From contig NZ_JACJQL010000024.1 of assembly GCF_014696625.1 (NCBI RefSeq), positions 35,958 to 99,957 on the forward strand: a stretch of DNA of 64,000 bases, read 5' to 3'. Position 1 is the first letter of the stretch, and each line of letters starts with the position of its first letter. The notes beneath the pieces are model-generated. The model was not told where the DNA came from and did not search any database. It saw only the letters and a list, made by a program, of their open reading frames with translations. Source of the DNA: Nostoc parmelioides FACHB-3921 (GTDB lineage Bacteria > Cyanobacteriota > Cyanobacteriia > Cyanobacteriales > Nostocaceae). A program made the translations under genes and the position numbers. Shown here piece by piece: positions 1-7,720 of the stretch.

Positions 1-2
1 AG

Positions 3-2420
3 CGACTAGCTGATAATCTGCCAGGGATGCTTTATGAATTTTGTCTCCAACCTGATGGCACAAAGACTTTCCCTTATGTTTCCTCTGGGTGTCGAGAACT
101 GATAGAATGCAGTCCCCAAGAGTTAGAAGATGATGCCTCGCTCATTTTTCCCAATACTCATCCTGAGGATATGATAGGGCTGCAAGAGGCGATGCTTAAC
201 TCTGCACAAACTCTGCAAAACTTTGAACATGAGTGGCGTATTATCACTTCTTCTGGTCGGCTAAAATGGGTCAAAGCAGTTTCCCGACCGGAACGTAAGC
301 CAGGAGGCGAAATCACTTGGTATGGTTATCTATTGGATATAAGCGAACAGCAAGCCGCACTCCGTGAACGCAAGCAAGCAGACCAACAATTGCAACAGCA
401 AGCACAGTTGTTACAAAGTATTTGGGAAGGCGTAGATTACGGTATCTTTGTTTTGGATGTTTTGGATGATGAAGCAGAGTTTCGTTACGTTCAAATCAAT
501 CCTGCCATGCACCGCATTAGTCCTATACCTCTGGAATCTTTCATCGGTAAGACAACGGCAGAAGCACTACCACCCGAAATTGCCAACTTATATCGCCAGC
601 GCTATCAACAATGTATCAAGTCGAGAAAAAGCCTATTCTTTGAGGATGATTTCTTAGTAAATGACAAAGAAACTTGGTGGCTAATCAATATTACCCCTCT
701 TGGTGATAGCAATTCACGAATTTCACAACTCGTAGTGACAGCGACGGAAATTACAGAACGCAAACAAGCTGAACAAGAACGGCAATTGTTTGTCTCTCTT
801 ATTGAAAATAGCAGTGACTTTATTGGTTTTGCGACTTTAGCAGGAAAACCATTATTTCTGAATGAAGCTGGACTCAAGTTAGTTGGTCTTGATAGTTTAG
901 ACGCTGTGAAGAATCTCCACATCATGGATTTTTTCTTCCCAGAAGATCAAGAAGATTTGGAAAAAAACATCATTCCTGCGGTAAATGAGGATGGTTTATG
1001 GCAGGGTGAATATCGTTTCCGCAACTATCAGACTCATGAAGGAATACCAGTTGACTTTAATATGTTTACTGTTAAAAGTCCGGAAACTGGAAAATCTGTG
1101 TGTTTAGCAACAGTTACTCGTGATATTCGGGAACGTAGGAAAGTAGAAGCATTACTGCAAGAACAAGAACAATTTTTACGTAATATTTATGAGGGTGTTG
1201 ATCAAATTATCTTTGTGGTTGATGTTTTAGAAAACTTAGATTTTTGTTATACAGGTTGGAACTCCACAGCAGAAAGGTATACAAGAATTAGTCGCAATGA
1301 TGCTATTGGTAAAGCACCTGAAGATATTTTTGGTAGTGTTGAAGGTCTCTTAGTACGTCAACGATACAAAAACTGTGTAGAGGCTGGTGTTAGCATTTCT
1401 TTTGAAGATTGTTTAACTGTCAACAATCAAGAAACTTGGTGGTTAACTAAAATTAATCCTCTAAGAAATAGTGCTGGTAGAATTTATTGCCTGGTTGGGA
1501 CAACTTTAGATATTACACAGCGCAAACAAGATGAAATTCAATTGCGACAGCAAACCGAAAATCTGGAAAACGCTTTACGTGAATTACAACTTACCCAAAC
1601 TCAACTTATCCATAGTGAGAAAATGTCTTCTATTGGGAATATGGTTGCAGGTGTAGCCCACGAAATCAATAATCCAGTTAACTTTATTCATGGTAATTTG
1701 ATTCCCGCCAGTGAATATGCTCAAGACTTGTTACAGCTAGTAGAACTTTATAGACTACACTTTCCCTATCCACCAGAAGAAATTCAGGAATTCATTATAG
1801 ATATTGACTTTGATTTCCTCAAAGAAGACTTGGTTAAGCTGCTGCAATCTATGCGTATAGGAACCCAACGCATTCGAGAAATTGTCTTATCACTCCGCAA
1901 TTTTTCCCGCCTTGATGAAGCTGAATTTAAGCAAGTAGATATTCATGAAGGTATCGATAGTACTCTCATGATTTTACAAAATCGTCTGAAAGCTAAGTCA
2001 GACCATCCAGAAATTGCAGTTGTTAAAGATTATGGCGATTTACCTTTGATTGATTGTTATCCTGGTCAGTTAAATCAGGTATTTATGAATCTCATTAGTA
2101 ATGCTATTGATGCTTTAGATGAGTCAGTTATCGGTGGTCATTTGTCGGTTACTACACCCACAATTTCTATTCGTAGCGAAATGATTAATAATAATTGGGT
2201 ACGAATTACTATCTCAGATAATGGTGTAGGGATTCCTCCAGAAATATTATCGAAACTGTTTGACCCATTTTTTACTACTAAATCTGTGGGTAAGGGAACT
2301 GGCTTAGGTTTATCTATCAGTTATCAAATCGTTGTGGATAGACACAATGGGAAATTAACTTGCAATTCAATACCTGGAGAAGGAGCAGAATTTGTCATCG
2401 AGATTCCTATTCATCAGTGA
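3..2420 (+). CDS. Multi-PAS sensor histidine kinase (5'-truncated by window edge)
   Basis: Cytoplasmic two-component sensor kinase. The frame is open to the window edge, and the residues before the first ATG (position 27) read as the start of a PAS domain (ADNLPG), so the real start lies outside. Counting from that ATG, PAS/PAC units lie near 1-115, 125-250, 255-372 and 380-505, each ending in a DITERKQAE-like linker. A coiled coil follows, then a HisKA box (AGVAHEINNP, His545) and a HATPase domain with an N box (NLISNAID), DNGVGIP and GTGLGLS. PAS 2 and 4 are near duplicates: both begin with EGVD and contain ETWWL. No membrane segment is visible, so the input is probably cytosolic. No response regulator is adjacent. 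Family call is firm; signal and partner are unknown. Confidence 0.93.
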   Translation, partial: RLADNLPGMLYEFCLQPDGTKTFPYVSSGCRELIECSPQELEDDASLIFPNTHPEDMIGLQEAMLNSAQTLQNFEHEWRIITSSGRLKWVKAVSRPERKPGGEITWYGYLLDISEQQAALRERKQADQQLQQQAQLLQSIWEGVDYGIFVLDVLDDEAEFRYVQINPAMHRISPIPLESFIGKTTAEALPPEIANLYRQRYQQCIKSRKSLFFEDDFLVNDKETWWLINITPLGDSNSRISQLVVTATEITERKQAEQERQLFVSLIENSSDFIGFATLAGKPLFLNEAGLKLVGLDSLDAVKNLHIMDFFFPEDQEDLEKNIIPAVNEDGLWQGEYRFRNYQTHEGIPVDFNMFTVKSPETGKSVCLATVTRDIRERRKVEALLQEQEQFLRNIYEGVDQIIFVVDVLENLDFCYTGWNSTAERYTRISRNDAIGKAPEDIFGSVEGLLVRQRYKNCVEAGVSISFEDCLTVNNQETWWLTKINPLRNSAGRIYCLVGTTLDITQRKQDEIQLRQQTENLENALRELQLTQTQLIHSEKMSSIGNMVAGVAHEINNPVNFIHGNLIPASEYAQDLLQLVELYRLHFPYPPEEIQEFIIDIDFDFLKEDLVKLLQSMRIGTQRIREIVLSLRNFSRLDEAEFKQVDIHEGIDSTLMILQNRLKAKSDHPEIAVVKDYGDLPLIDCYPGQLNQVFMNLISNAIDALDESVIGGHLSVTTPTISIRSEMINNNWVRITISDNGVGIPPEILSKLFDPFFTTKSVGKGTGLGLSISYQIVVDRHNGKLTCNSIPGEGAEFVIEIPIHQ

Positions 2421-2435
2421 ATTGTGATGACTGCT

Positions 2436-3011
2436 TTACCAAACTATTTGTAAACTCAAAATGAACCCTGGTAATATATCTTCCCCAGATAATTCTGTAG
2501 GCGATGCTAATAGTTCTACGGGTTTTCCTAGACGATATATTTCTACTTGCTGTGTTTTACGGTTAATTAACCAGCCCAGTTTTACTTGATTATCTATATA
2601 TTCTTGCATCTTGGCTTGTGTATCTTCCAAGCTGTCGCTAGGTGACATTAACTCTAAAACAAAATCTGGCGCAATTGGGGGAAATTTTTCCTGTTGTTCT
2701 GGTGTGAGTGCATCCCATCTTTCTTTTCTTATCCAAGCCACATCAGGAGAACGATTTGCACCGTTGGGTAGTTTGAAACAGGTGGAAGAATCAAAACATA
2801 TGCCTAATTTTGTTTGACGATTCCAGATAACAAAATCAGCATTTATTTCTGAGTTCTTATTTCCTGTTTCTCCTCCTGTAGGTGGCATAATAATTAATTC
2901 TCCTTTATGGTTGCGCTCAAATTTGACACCAGGATTTTCTCGACATAGTTGATAAAATTGGTCGTCGGTGAGTTTAATAATTGGGTTGAGGTTGACTGTA
3001 TATGCTGTCAT
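2436..3011 (-). CDS. Uma2-family (DUF820) putative restriction endonuclease-like protein
   Basis: 191 residues with the Uma2 layout of the PD-(D/E)xK nuclease fold: SPDVAWI near residue 88, PDFVLELMSPSD near 120, then K-x-Q-EYIDNQVKLGWLI and a C-terminal IYR strand. The conserved Asp and Glu of the two core strands are present. These proteins exist in dozens of copies in filamentous cyanobacteria and their biological role is unsettled. It converges on the upstream kinase with a 15-bp gap and is divergent from a second Uma2 gene at 3146. The two Uma2 proteins are only distantly alike, so this is not a recent tandem duplication. No methylase or antitoxin is beside it. Confidence 0.85.
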   Translation of the reverse strand: MTAYTVNLNPIIKLTDDQFYQLCRENPGVKFERNHKGELIIMPPTGGETGNKNSEINADFVIWNRQTKLGICFDSSTCFKLPNGANRSPDVAWIRKERWDALTPEQQEKFPPIAPDFVLELMSPSDSLEDTQAKMQEYIDNQVKLGWLINRKTQQVEIYRLGKPVELLASPTELSGEDILPGFILSLQIVW

Positions 3012-3145
3012 TTATATTTCCCGCCGCCTACGTTACTTTAGTGTATTCAGCCAAGTTTCTAAGCCTGCACTCAATTTTTGTTTAAATAATATCACGCCAG
3101 TATCTTTATCCTTTAAAATAAAGCCATGAGATTTAGGTTAAGCCT

Positions 3146-3790
3146 ATGACTGCAAGATTGCTGACACCACCGGATGAAATCATTCACTTGTCGGGGATAA
3201 GTTGGCAAACTTATGAAACACTTTTGTCCGAGTTGAGCGATCGCCGTCTGCGGTTGACTTATAATCGTGGCTATCTAGAGATTATGTCCCCATCCCCAGA
3301 ACATGAAAGATTTAAGAAAGTTGCAGGGCGTTTTGTTGAGACAATTGCTGAAGAACTAGACATACCCATAGAACCATTGGGTTCAACTACCTTCAAGCGT
3401 CCTGAGGTGAGTGGTGTAGAACCAGATGAATGTTTCTACATTCAAAATATTGCTTTGGTTCGGGGAAAGAAACGACTGGATTTAACACAAGTTCCAGCAC
3501 CGGATTTAGTCGTGGAAATTGATGTTACTAGTAGTTCTCAAAGTCGTCTCCAGGTTTATGCAGATTTGGGTGTAGCAGAAGTTTGGATTTATAACGGGGA
3601 ATCTTTGGTAATTAAGCAATTAGAAAACAACTCTTATATTACTTGCCAAACAAGTCAATTTTTCACAAATTTACCTATTCCAGAAATTGCTGGATTTTTG
3701 CAACAAGCTGAGATAATTGATTATTTGGAGTTAGTAAAGCTATTTCGTGATTGGGTGAGAAATCAGGTAGAGAAGGTACAGAAATACTAA
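3146..3790 (+). CDS. Uma2-family (DUF820) protein
   Basis: 214 residues. Core motifs of Uma2 are present: LEIMSPSPEHE near residue 45, GVEPDECFYI near 90, PDLVVEIDVTSSS near 120 and GVAEVWIYNG near 147, corresponding to the PD-(D/E)xK nuclease core. The ATG at 3146 follows a 134-bp intergenic gap shared with the divergent Uma2 gene. It is longer at the C-terminus than the neighbour (an extra helical tail of about 35 residues). Function in vivo is not known. The 3' end lies 43 bp before the REP-like repeat array that starts at 3833. Confidence 0.85.
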   Translation: MTARLLTPPDEIIHLSGISWQTYETLLSELSDRRLRLTYNRGYLEIMSPSPEHERFKKVAGRFVETIAEELDIPIEPLGSTTFKRPEVSGVEPDECFYIQNIALVRGKKRLDLTQVPAPDLVVEIDVTSSSQSRLQVYADLGVAEVWIYNGESLVIKQLENNSYITCQTSQFFTNLPIPEIAGFLQQAEIIDYLELVKLFRDWVRNQVEKVQKY

Positions 3791-3832
3791 GAAGTTTCCC
3801 CTCTTTTTAAGCAGGTGGATAATAGTAGCAGC

Positions 3833-4083
3833 GAGAAACCGAGAAACTGGGTTTCTTTTAGGTTTACCCAAAAATATCTGTTTGTAGGACGAGAAATCGA
3901 GAAACCGGGTTTCTTTTAGGTTTACCCAAAAATATCTGTTTGTAGGACGAGAAACCGAGAAACCGGGTTTCTTTTAAGTTTACCCAAAAATATCTGTTTG
4001 TAGGACGAGAAACCGAGAAACCGGGTTTCTTTTAAGTTTACCCAAAAATATCTGTTTGTAGGACGAGAAACCCGGTTTCTTTA
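3833..4083. repeat. REP-like tandem array, 58-bp unit, 4.3 copies
   Basis: Units begin at 3833, 3891, 3949, 4007 and 4065 (last one partial) and are almost identical. Each carries the palindromic core GAGAAACCGGGTTTCTTTT followed by a TTTACCCAAAAATATCTG stretch. The same core flanks the transposase gene on its other side (4680-4749). These are probably the REP/BIME elements mobilised by the adjacent RAYT. The 3' end of the transposase gene lies inside the array. Confidence 0.9.
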
Positions 4084-4607
4084 GAAGATTCTACAAATAG
4101 ACGGTAACTGTCTAATGAAACAAAGTGCTGCAAAACTTTATCATTTTTGATGATCTCACGATTGTGTAGCATTATATATTCTGAATAGCTGGAAAATTCC
4201 CAGTCTTGAGGATTTTTCACTAAATTGGCATTAACCGGATTTAAATGAATGTATCGAGATAGATGCAATAAATATTCATTACTATCTATGTGTATAGACT
4301 GAAAACGCCCTTGAAACAACGAACCCACTCTCTTAAAACGTTTATTTATAGCTTTTGTATAAGCAAGCATAAACGGCTGCATTAAGTTTGATAAATTATC
4401 TGTGTTTAGGTAAACCAATAAGTGATAATGATTTGGCATCAAGCAGTAAGCAACTATTTCTACACCCTTATTCACAAGGTGTCTTTCCATGAGACGTAGG
4501 AAGAATAGGTAATTTTGACGCTCAAAGAATATCGCTTTGCGGTTATTACCTCGATTGTAAATGTGGTAGTAGTTTCCTGCTTGGAACTTTACATCACGAA
4601 TTGGCAT
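4038..4607 (-). CDS. REP-associated tyrosine transposase (RAYT, Y1/HUH family)
   Basis: 189-residue single-domain transposase of the IS200/IS605-like Y1 superfamily. The metal-binding motif is PNHYHLLV (His60-Tyr61-His62) and the likely nucleophile is Tyr119 in SRYIHLNPV. It begins YYHIYNRG, a start typical of RAYTs. Such enzymes nick and join single-stranded REP hairpins and are domesticated single-copy genes. Repeats carrying the palindrome lie on both sides (3833-4083 and 4680-4749). The last 14 residues (KETGFLVLQTDIFG) and the stop codon are read from the repeat itself, so the present C-terminus was created by the array. The ATG at 4607 fits the family's N-terminus. It sits immediately beyond a DGR template repeat, where a reverse transcriptase gene would normally be. 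Confidence 0.9.
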   Translation of the reverse strand: MPIRDVKFQAGNYYHIYNRGNNRKAIFFERQNYLFFLRLMERHLVNKGVEIVAYCLMPNHYHLLVYLNTDNLSNLMQPFMLAYTKAINKRFKRVGSLFQGRFQSIHIDSNEYLLHLSRYIHLNPVNANLVKNPQDWEFSSYSEYIMLHNREIIKNDKVLQHFVSLDSYRLFVESSKETGFLVLQTDIFG

Positions 4608-4679
4608 TTGCTTAGATAATTCTTTTGATTACAGTTATATCTTTGCCAATTAGCGAGCGTCTAGCAGCGAAACCCCAGC

Positions 4680-4749
4680 GAGAAACCGGGTTTCTTTTAG
4701 GTTGACTGCGAAAATAGCAGTTTGCAGCACGAGAAACCCGGTTTCTTTA
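4680..4749. repeat. REP-like element upstream of the RAYT gene
   Basis: Two copies of the GAAACCGGGTTTC palindromic core, in forms GAGAAACCGGGTTTC and GAGAAACCCGGTTTC, about 51 bp apart. The spacer has diverged from that of the 3833-4083 array (TTGACTGCGAAAATAGCAG instead of TTTACCCAAAAATATCTG). Together with that array it brackets the transposase gene, as REPs bracket RAYTs in other bacteria. Confidence 0.85.
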
Positions 4750-4920
4750 AACGAATGGTGAAATATTATTGAGTCGGACAAGTGTTCGGTTTTGCAACCT
4801 ACCAACCTATCCAACCCGGTTTTATATTTGGAGGTCGTCACCTTCCTCGCTGGGACAGGTCTGGACTCCCTAATGTGCGCTCGATAAATTCCCACTTACC
4901 GACTCTGACTTTGGGGCGTA

Positions 4921-5048
4921 CTCACAGAATAGCCACCGCGACAACACGAAAACCAACATTGTTGTTCCGATTCGCGCGCGCGTTTCTGTTGCGATTAGCA
5001 CAGCGACAGTTCCTGGCATCGGCGAACCACGAACCGCCACGCAGCAGC
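4921..5048 (-). other. DGR template repeat (TR), 128 bp, non-coding
   Basis: This segment aligns without gaps to the last 128 bp of the caspase-FGE gene (5238-5365). In the sense (minus) direction it is rich in AAC and AAT codons, the usual look of a DGR template. There are 14 mismatches, 11 of them at template adenines (A to T six times, A to G four times, A to C once). The other three are G to A, G to C and C to A. All mismatches fall within about 53 bp; the 39 bp at the stop-codon end and 36 bp at the other end are identical. No start codon or full-length reading frame is associated with it. It is called template rather than decayed gene copy because of the adenine bias and perfect flanks. 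Confidence 0.85.
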
Positions 5049-5102
5049 TAACGTTAACCTAATCCCATGCTCAGATTCTTAATTAATTGAGAAATCTGAT
5101 TG

Positions 5103-5139
5103 TATATAGTGTATATTGGTTAGTAGGCAGAAATAGCAA
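5103..5139 (-). promoter_or_regulatory. Candidate promoter for the template-repeat RNA
   Basis: On the minus strand TTGCTA (5139-5134) and TATACA (5115-5110) are separated by 18 bp, predicting a start near 5103. The roughly 55-nt leader before the repeat contains a small hairpin (CAGATT...AATCTG, about 5072-5099). This would express the template as a separate RNA. Prediction from sequence only. Confidence 0.4.
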
Positions 5140-5237
5140 ATTTTAAAAAAAGATCGTTCCGCTTCGCTACACTAACAAAGGGTAAAGATTAAGAAGTGTA
5201 AAGTGGAAAAGGGCAAGAGAGAAAAGGGCAAGGAATC

Positions 5238-5365
5238 CTCACAGAATAGCCACCGCGACAACACGAAAACCAACATCTCTGTACCGACTCGCGCGCGCGT
5301 AGGTGAAGCGATCAGCACAGCGACAGAATCTGGCATCGGCGAACCACGAACCGCCACGCAGCAGC
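5238..5365 (-). other. DGR variable repeat (VR) at the 3' end of the caspase-FGE gene
   Basis: This is the 128-bp copy of the template at 4921-5048, ending at the gene's TGA stop (5241-5239). Altered codons correspond to residues 572, 577, 579, 580, 581, 585, 587, 588 and 589 (F, D, F, T, Y, S, Y, R, D); the template reads AAC, AAT or AGA at each. The invariant G/C-rich stretch between the variable part and the stop (GTTGTCGCGGTGGCTATTC) is in the place of a DGR initiation-of-mutagenic-homing site. Identity with the template stops one base after the stop codon. Confidence 0.85.
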
Positions 5366-7041
5366 CTCATGTTATTATCTTTACCAGTAAGCCACGCACT
5401 TCCATCTATCGGCGCGCTTTGGTAATTATTATTATATACATCTTCGCACCATTCATATACATTACCACACATATCGTATAAACCGAAAGAGTTCGGCGGA
5501 AATTCTCCTACATTTGTTGTTTCCTGACGGTATTTACCTTTTGGTGCTGCACCGTAGGGATAGTTACCGTCATAGTTAACTAAATCTGTGGTGATGGTTT
5601 CGCCAAAATAAAATGGTGTGGTTGTCCCTGCACGACAAGCATATTCCCATTCCGCCTCGCTTGGTAGTCTGTAGGTTCTTCCTGTCTTCTGGCTCAACTT
5701 TTTACAAAACTCCACCGCATCATCCCAACTGACTTGTTCTACAGGTTTTTCATCGCCTTTGAAGTTAGCAGGATTTTTCCCCATAATTGCTCGATACTGC
5801 GCCTGGGTGACTGCATATTTCCCCATGAAGAAACCGGGGACTGTCACCTGACGCTGGGGACTTTCATCTGAGTCTCGGTCTTTCTCGCTTTCCGGTGAAC
5901 CCATTGTAAATGTTCCCCCTGGTATCTGCACCATTTCCAAGGTGACACCATTCCCCAAGTCTTCTGCAAAATATTTTGCTGTCCGGTTTTGGCGGTTGGT
6001 GATTTTCCCTTGTGCGTTTACCGTCACCACTTCAAATTGAAAAGTAGGGACTTTAGGGACTGGGGGTTCAACTGTAGATACTCCCTTACCAGAGTTGCCA
6101 GAATTAGAATTTGATGAAGATGTTACTGGAGTTTCCCCACGACCTAACCGTTCACGCTCAACCGCAATTTTTTTAATCGCCTCGATTGCATCTGCATCTT
6201 GTCCTGAAGCCGCAGCTAGTACCCGAATCCATAATTGTTCTGCTAAATCTAGATTACCTTCATCTTTTGCGCGATAAGCATCAATTTTGAGTGTGGCAAT
6301 ATCAGCTAAAGTTGCATATTTAGGTACAAGTATCAGATGGGATTTATTTATAGGTTCAGCAATCACATAAGGAGTTTGTCTTCTATTTTGATGCTGACGC
6401 ACAATTTCCGGTACACGCGACTTGAGATACTGATTCAACCTTTCCACGGTGGCGCATTTACCTTTAATCCCTAACCCTTCTATTAGTGCAGTGGTAAAAG
6501 CACCCTGTTGTAAGGCTGGTATTTCGTAAGAATATTCATGAGGATTACAGGAAAAAATACTGATAACCCCTTGTTCACGGGCTGTTTCTGCGGTCTGTCC
6601 CCCAATACCTTGACCATTTTTTTGACCTTCATTGCGACAAGCATCTAAAATTAACACCACATTATCCGCACCACAACGACGCAGGCGTTGAGTGACAAAA
6701 TTAATGGAAATGGCTGTTTCTTGAATGTCATCGGGATTACCATCGGAAGGCATGAGATAATCACATCCATCATGGCGCATCCCATGACCACTAAAGAAAA
6801 ACCAGAAGTTATCACCCGCACCCATAAAGGATTTGTCAAATACCTTTATTAACAATTGCCGTAAGTTAGCGCGGTTAGGGCGGTTTGATTCTACCCCATC
6901 AGTGTAGAAGAACACCTCATCAAACCCCGCTTCCTTACGAAGAAACTCCTGCATTAACTCTGCATCCCGCTTGGCATAGTTTAGGGGTTGCAACCAATCA
7001 TACTGGTTAACTCCAATTGCGATCGCCCAATTTTTCGCCAT
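5239..7041 (-). CDS. Caspase-like (peptidase C14) - FGE-sulfatase fusion; DGR target protein
   Basis: 600 residues. The N-terminal caspase/metacaspase p20-like domain (about 1-240) has the catalytic dyad His86 (FFSGHG) and Cys135 (LILDACRN). A helical linker (about 255-300) and a Ser/Asn/Gly-rich hinge (about 310-325) precede a formylglycine-generating-enzyme-like C-type-lectin fold (about 365-600: IPGGTFTMGS, LPSEAEWEYACRAGT, GLYDMCGNVYEWCED, LLRGGSWF, GFRVV). FGE folds are the common ligand-display scaffold of DGRs, and here the diversified codons lie in residues 572-589. The start ATG at 7041 is 1 bp after the stop of the Pepco-like gene, so the two are translated together. The catalytic residues are intact. 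Likely role: ligand-triggered protease in a defence or cell-death pathway, with the FGE domain choosing the ligand; that role is inferred. Confidence 0.93.
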   Translation of the reverse strand: MAKNWAIAIGVNQYDWLQPLNYAKRDAELMQEFLRKEAGFDEVFFYTDGVESNRPNRANLRQLLIKVFDKSFMGAGDNFWFFFSGHGMRHDGCDYLMPSDGNPDDIQETAISINFVTQRLRRCGADNVVLILDACRNEGQKNGQGIGGQTAETAREQGVISIFSCNPHEYSYEIPALQQGAFTTALIEGLGIKGKCATVERLNQYLKSRVPEIVRQHQNRRQTPYVIAEPINKSHLILVPKYATLADIATLKIDAYRAKDEGNLDLAEQLWIRVLAAASGQDADAIEAIKKIAVERERLGRGETPVTSSSNSNSGNSGKGVSTVEPPVPKVPTFQFEVVTVNAQGKITNRQNRTAKYFAEDLGNGVTLEMVQIPGGTFTMGSPESEKDRDSDESPQRQVTVPGFFMGKYAVTQAQYRAIMGKNPANFKGDEKPVEQVSWDDAVEFCKKLSQKTGRTYRLPSEAEWEYACRAGTTTPFYFGETITTDLVNYDGNYPYGAAPKGKYRQETTNVGEFPPNSFGLYDMCGNVYEWCEDVYNNNYQSAPIDGSAWLTGKDNNMRLLRGGSWFADARFCRCADRFTYARASRYRDVGFRVVAVAIL

Positions 7042-7042
7042 C

Positions 7043-7435
7043 TTACCTTGGTTCTTGTCGCCTAAATGTCAGTGTAATTGCACCTTTTGAGCCTGCTTTC
7101 ACGCCGTTACCAATTAACTTGACTTGACCTTCGCCGCTAATTTCTACTGATAACTCAATTTCTTCTAGCTGTAACCCAGGGTTGTTGTTGGCTTGCTGTT
7201 CTGCACGATTAAACAAACCCCCTACTAGTTGCAGAAAGTGTGTCATGTTCTTTTCTAAGTCTTGCGCTTTGACTGGGGAAGCATCTTCTACGCCTTTAGG
7301 GATAAGTATTTTTTCGAGCATTTTGTCTGCTAAACCGTGTGTATTACTACTTGCGCCTTTAGAATTTCCAGGGGGGGAGGTTTCTGGTGCTTCGCCTGTG
7401 ACTATCCAAATAACGTCTGAGGTTGTGTCTGTCAT
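7043..7435 (-). CDS. Small caspase-associated protein (Pepco-like domain)
   Basis: 130 residues, hydrophilic. The N-terminal third is Gly/Ser-rich and probably disordered. A helix follows (about 55-90, KNMTHFLQLVGGLFNRAEQ), then a beta-rich C-terminus (about 95-130) with the pattern IELSVEISGEGQVKLIGNG and KGAITLTFRR. That pattern matches, from memory, the small Pepco-type domain repeatedly encoded next to caspase-like genes in bacterial conflict systems. It lies 1 bp upstream of the caspase-FGE gene on the same strand, so they form a two-gene operon. Probable role: adaptor or regulator of the protease. The family assignment was not checked by search. Confidence 0.7.
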   Translation of the reverse strand: MTDTTSDVIWIVTGEAPETSPPGNSKGASSNTHGLADKMLEKILIPKGVEDASPVKAQDLEKNMTHFLQLVGGLFNRAEQQANNNPGLQLEEIELSVEISGEGQVKLIGNGVKAGSKGAITLTFRRQEPR

Positions 7436-7591
7436 ATTGCACTGGGTTTTTTAGTATCTTCGCATAAATATATGTATAAGAGGGATTATCTCACGCAGAG
7501 GCGCAACGAGAGAGATGGCGAATGGCGATCGCTGGTGAGAGGTATTCTAGTAGGATGAGTGATTAGCGATCGCTGCAATTGACTAAAAACT

Positions 7592-7720
7592 ATGCAAGAG
7601 CCAACGGCAGGGGAAAATTTATATTTAGTTATTATCAATGAATATCGGATTGTTTATCACATCCAAGAACAGGATTTATTAATTACCGTCACTAAGGTTG
7701 CTCGTTCTCAAGATTATTAA
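7592..7720 (+). pseudogene. RelE/ParE-family toxin fragment
   Basis: A 42-residue frame corresponding to the C-terminal half of a type II toxin: GENLYLVIINEYRIVYHIQ and LLITVTKVARSQDY match the GxYRIRxGDYRxxY and xVxKVxHR pattern of RelE/ParE proteins. The N-terminal half, with its helices, is missing; an in-frame stop lies 4 codons upstream. Its last 29 bp overlap, tail to tail, the 3' end of the HigA-type gene at 7692-7955. It is best read as the remnant of a toxin gene. Confidence 0.6.

Noticed and set aside
3833..4083. Tandem 58-bp units considered as a CRISPR array
   Set aside because: Units are almost identical over their whole length with no unique spacers, and they match repeats around the RAYT gene.
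4650..4895. Minus-strand frame of 81 residues between the template repeat and the RAYT gene
   Set aside because: It is made largely of REP sequence (KETGFLVL repeated) and template-downstream DNA, with no family resemblance; not an RT or Avd.
4921..5048. Template repeat considered as a decayed second FGE gene
   Set aside because: A decayed gene would not have perfect 36-39-bp flanks with 11 of 14 changes at template adenines, and no upstream FGE remnant is present.
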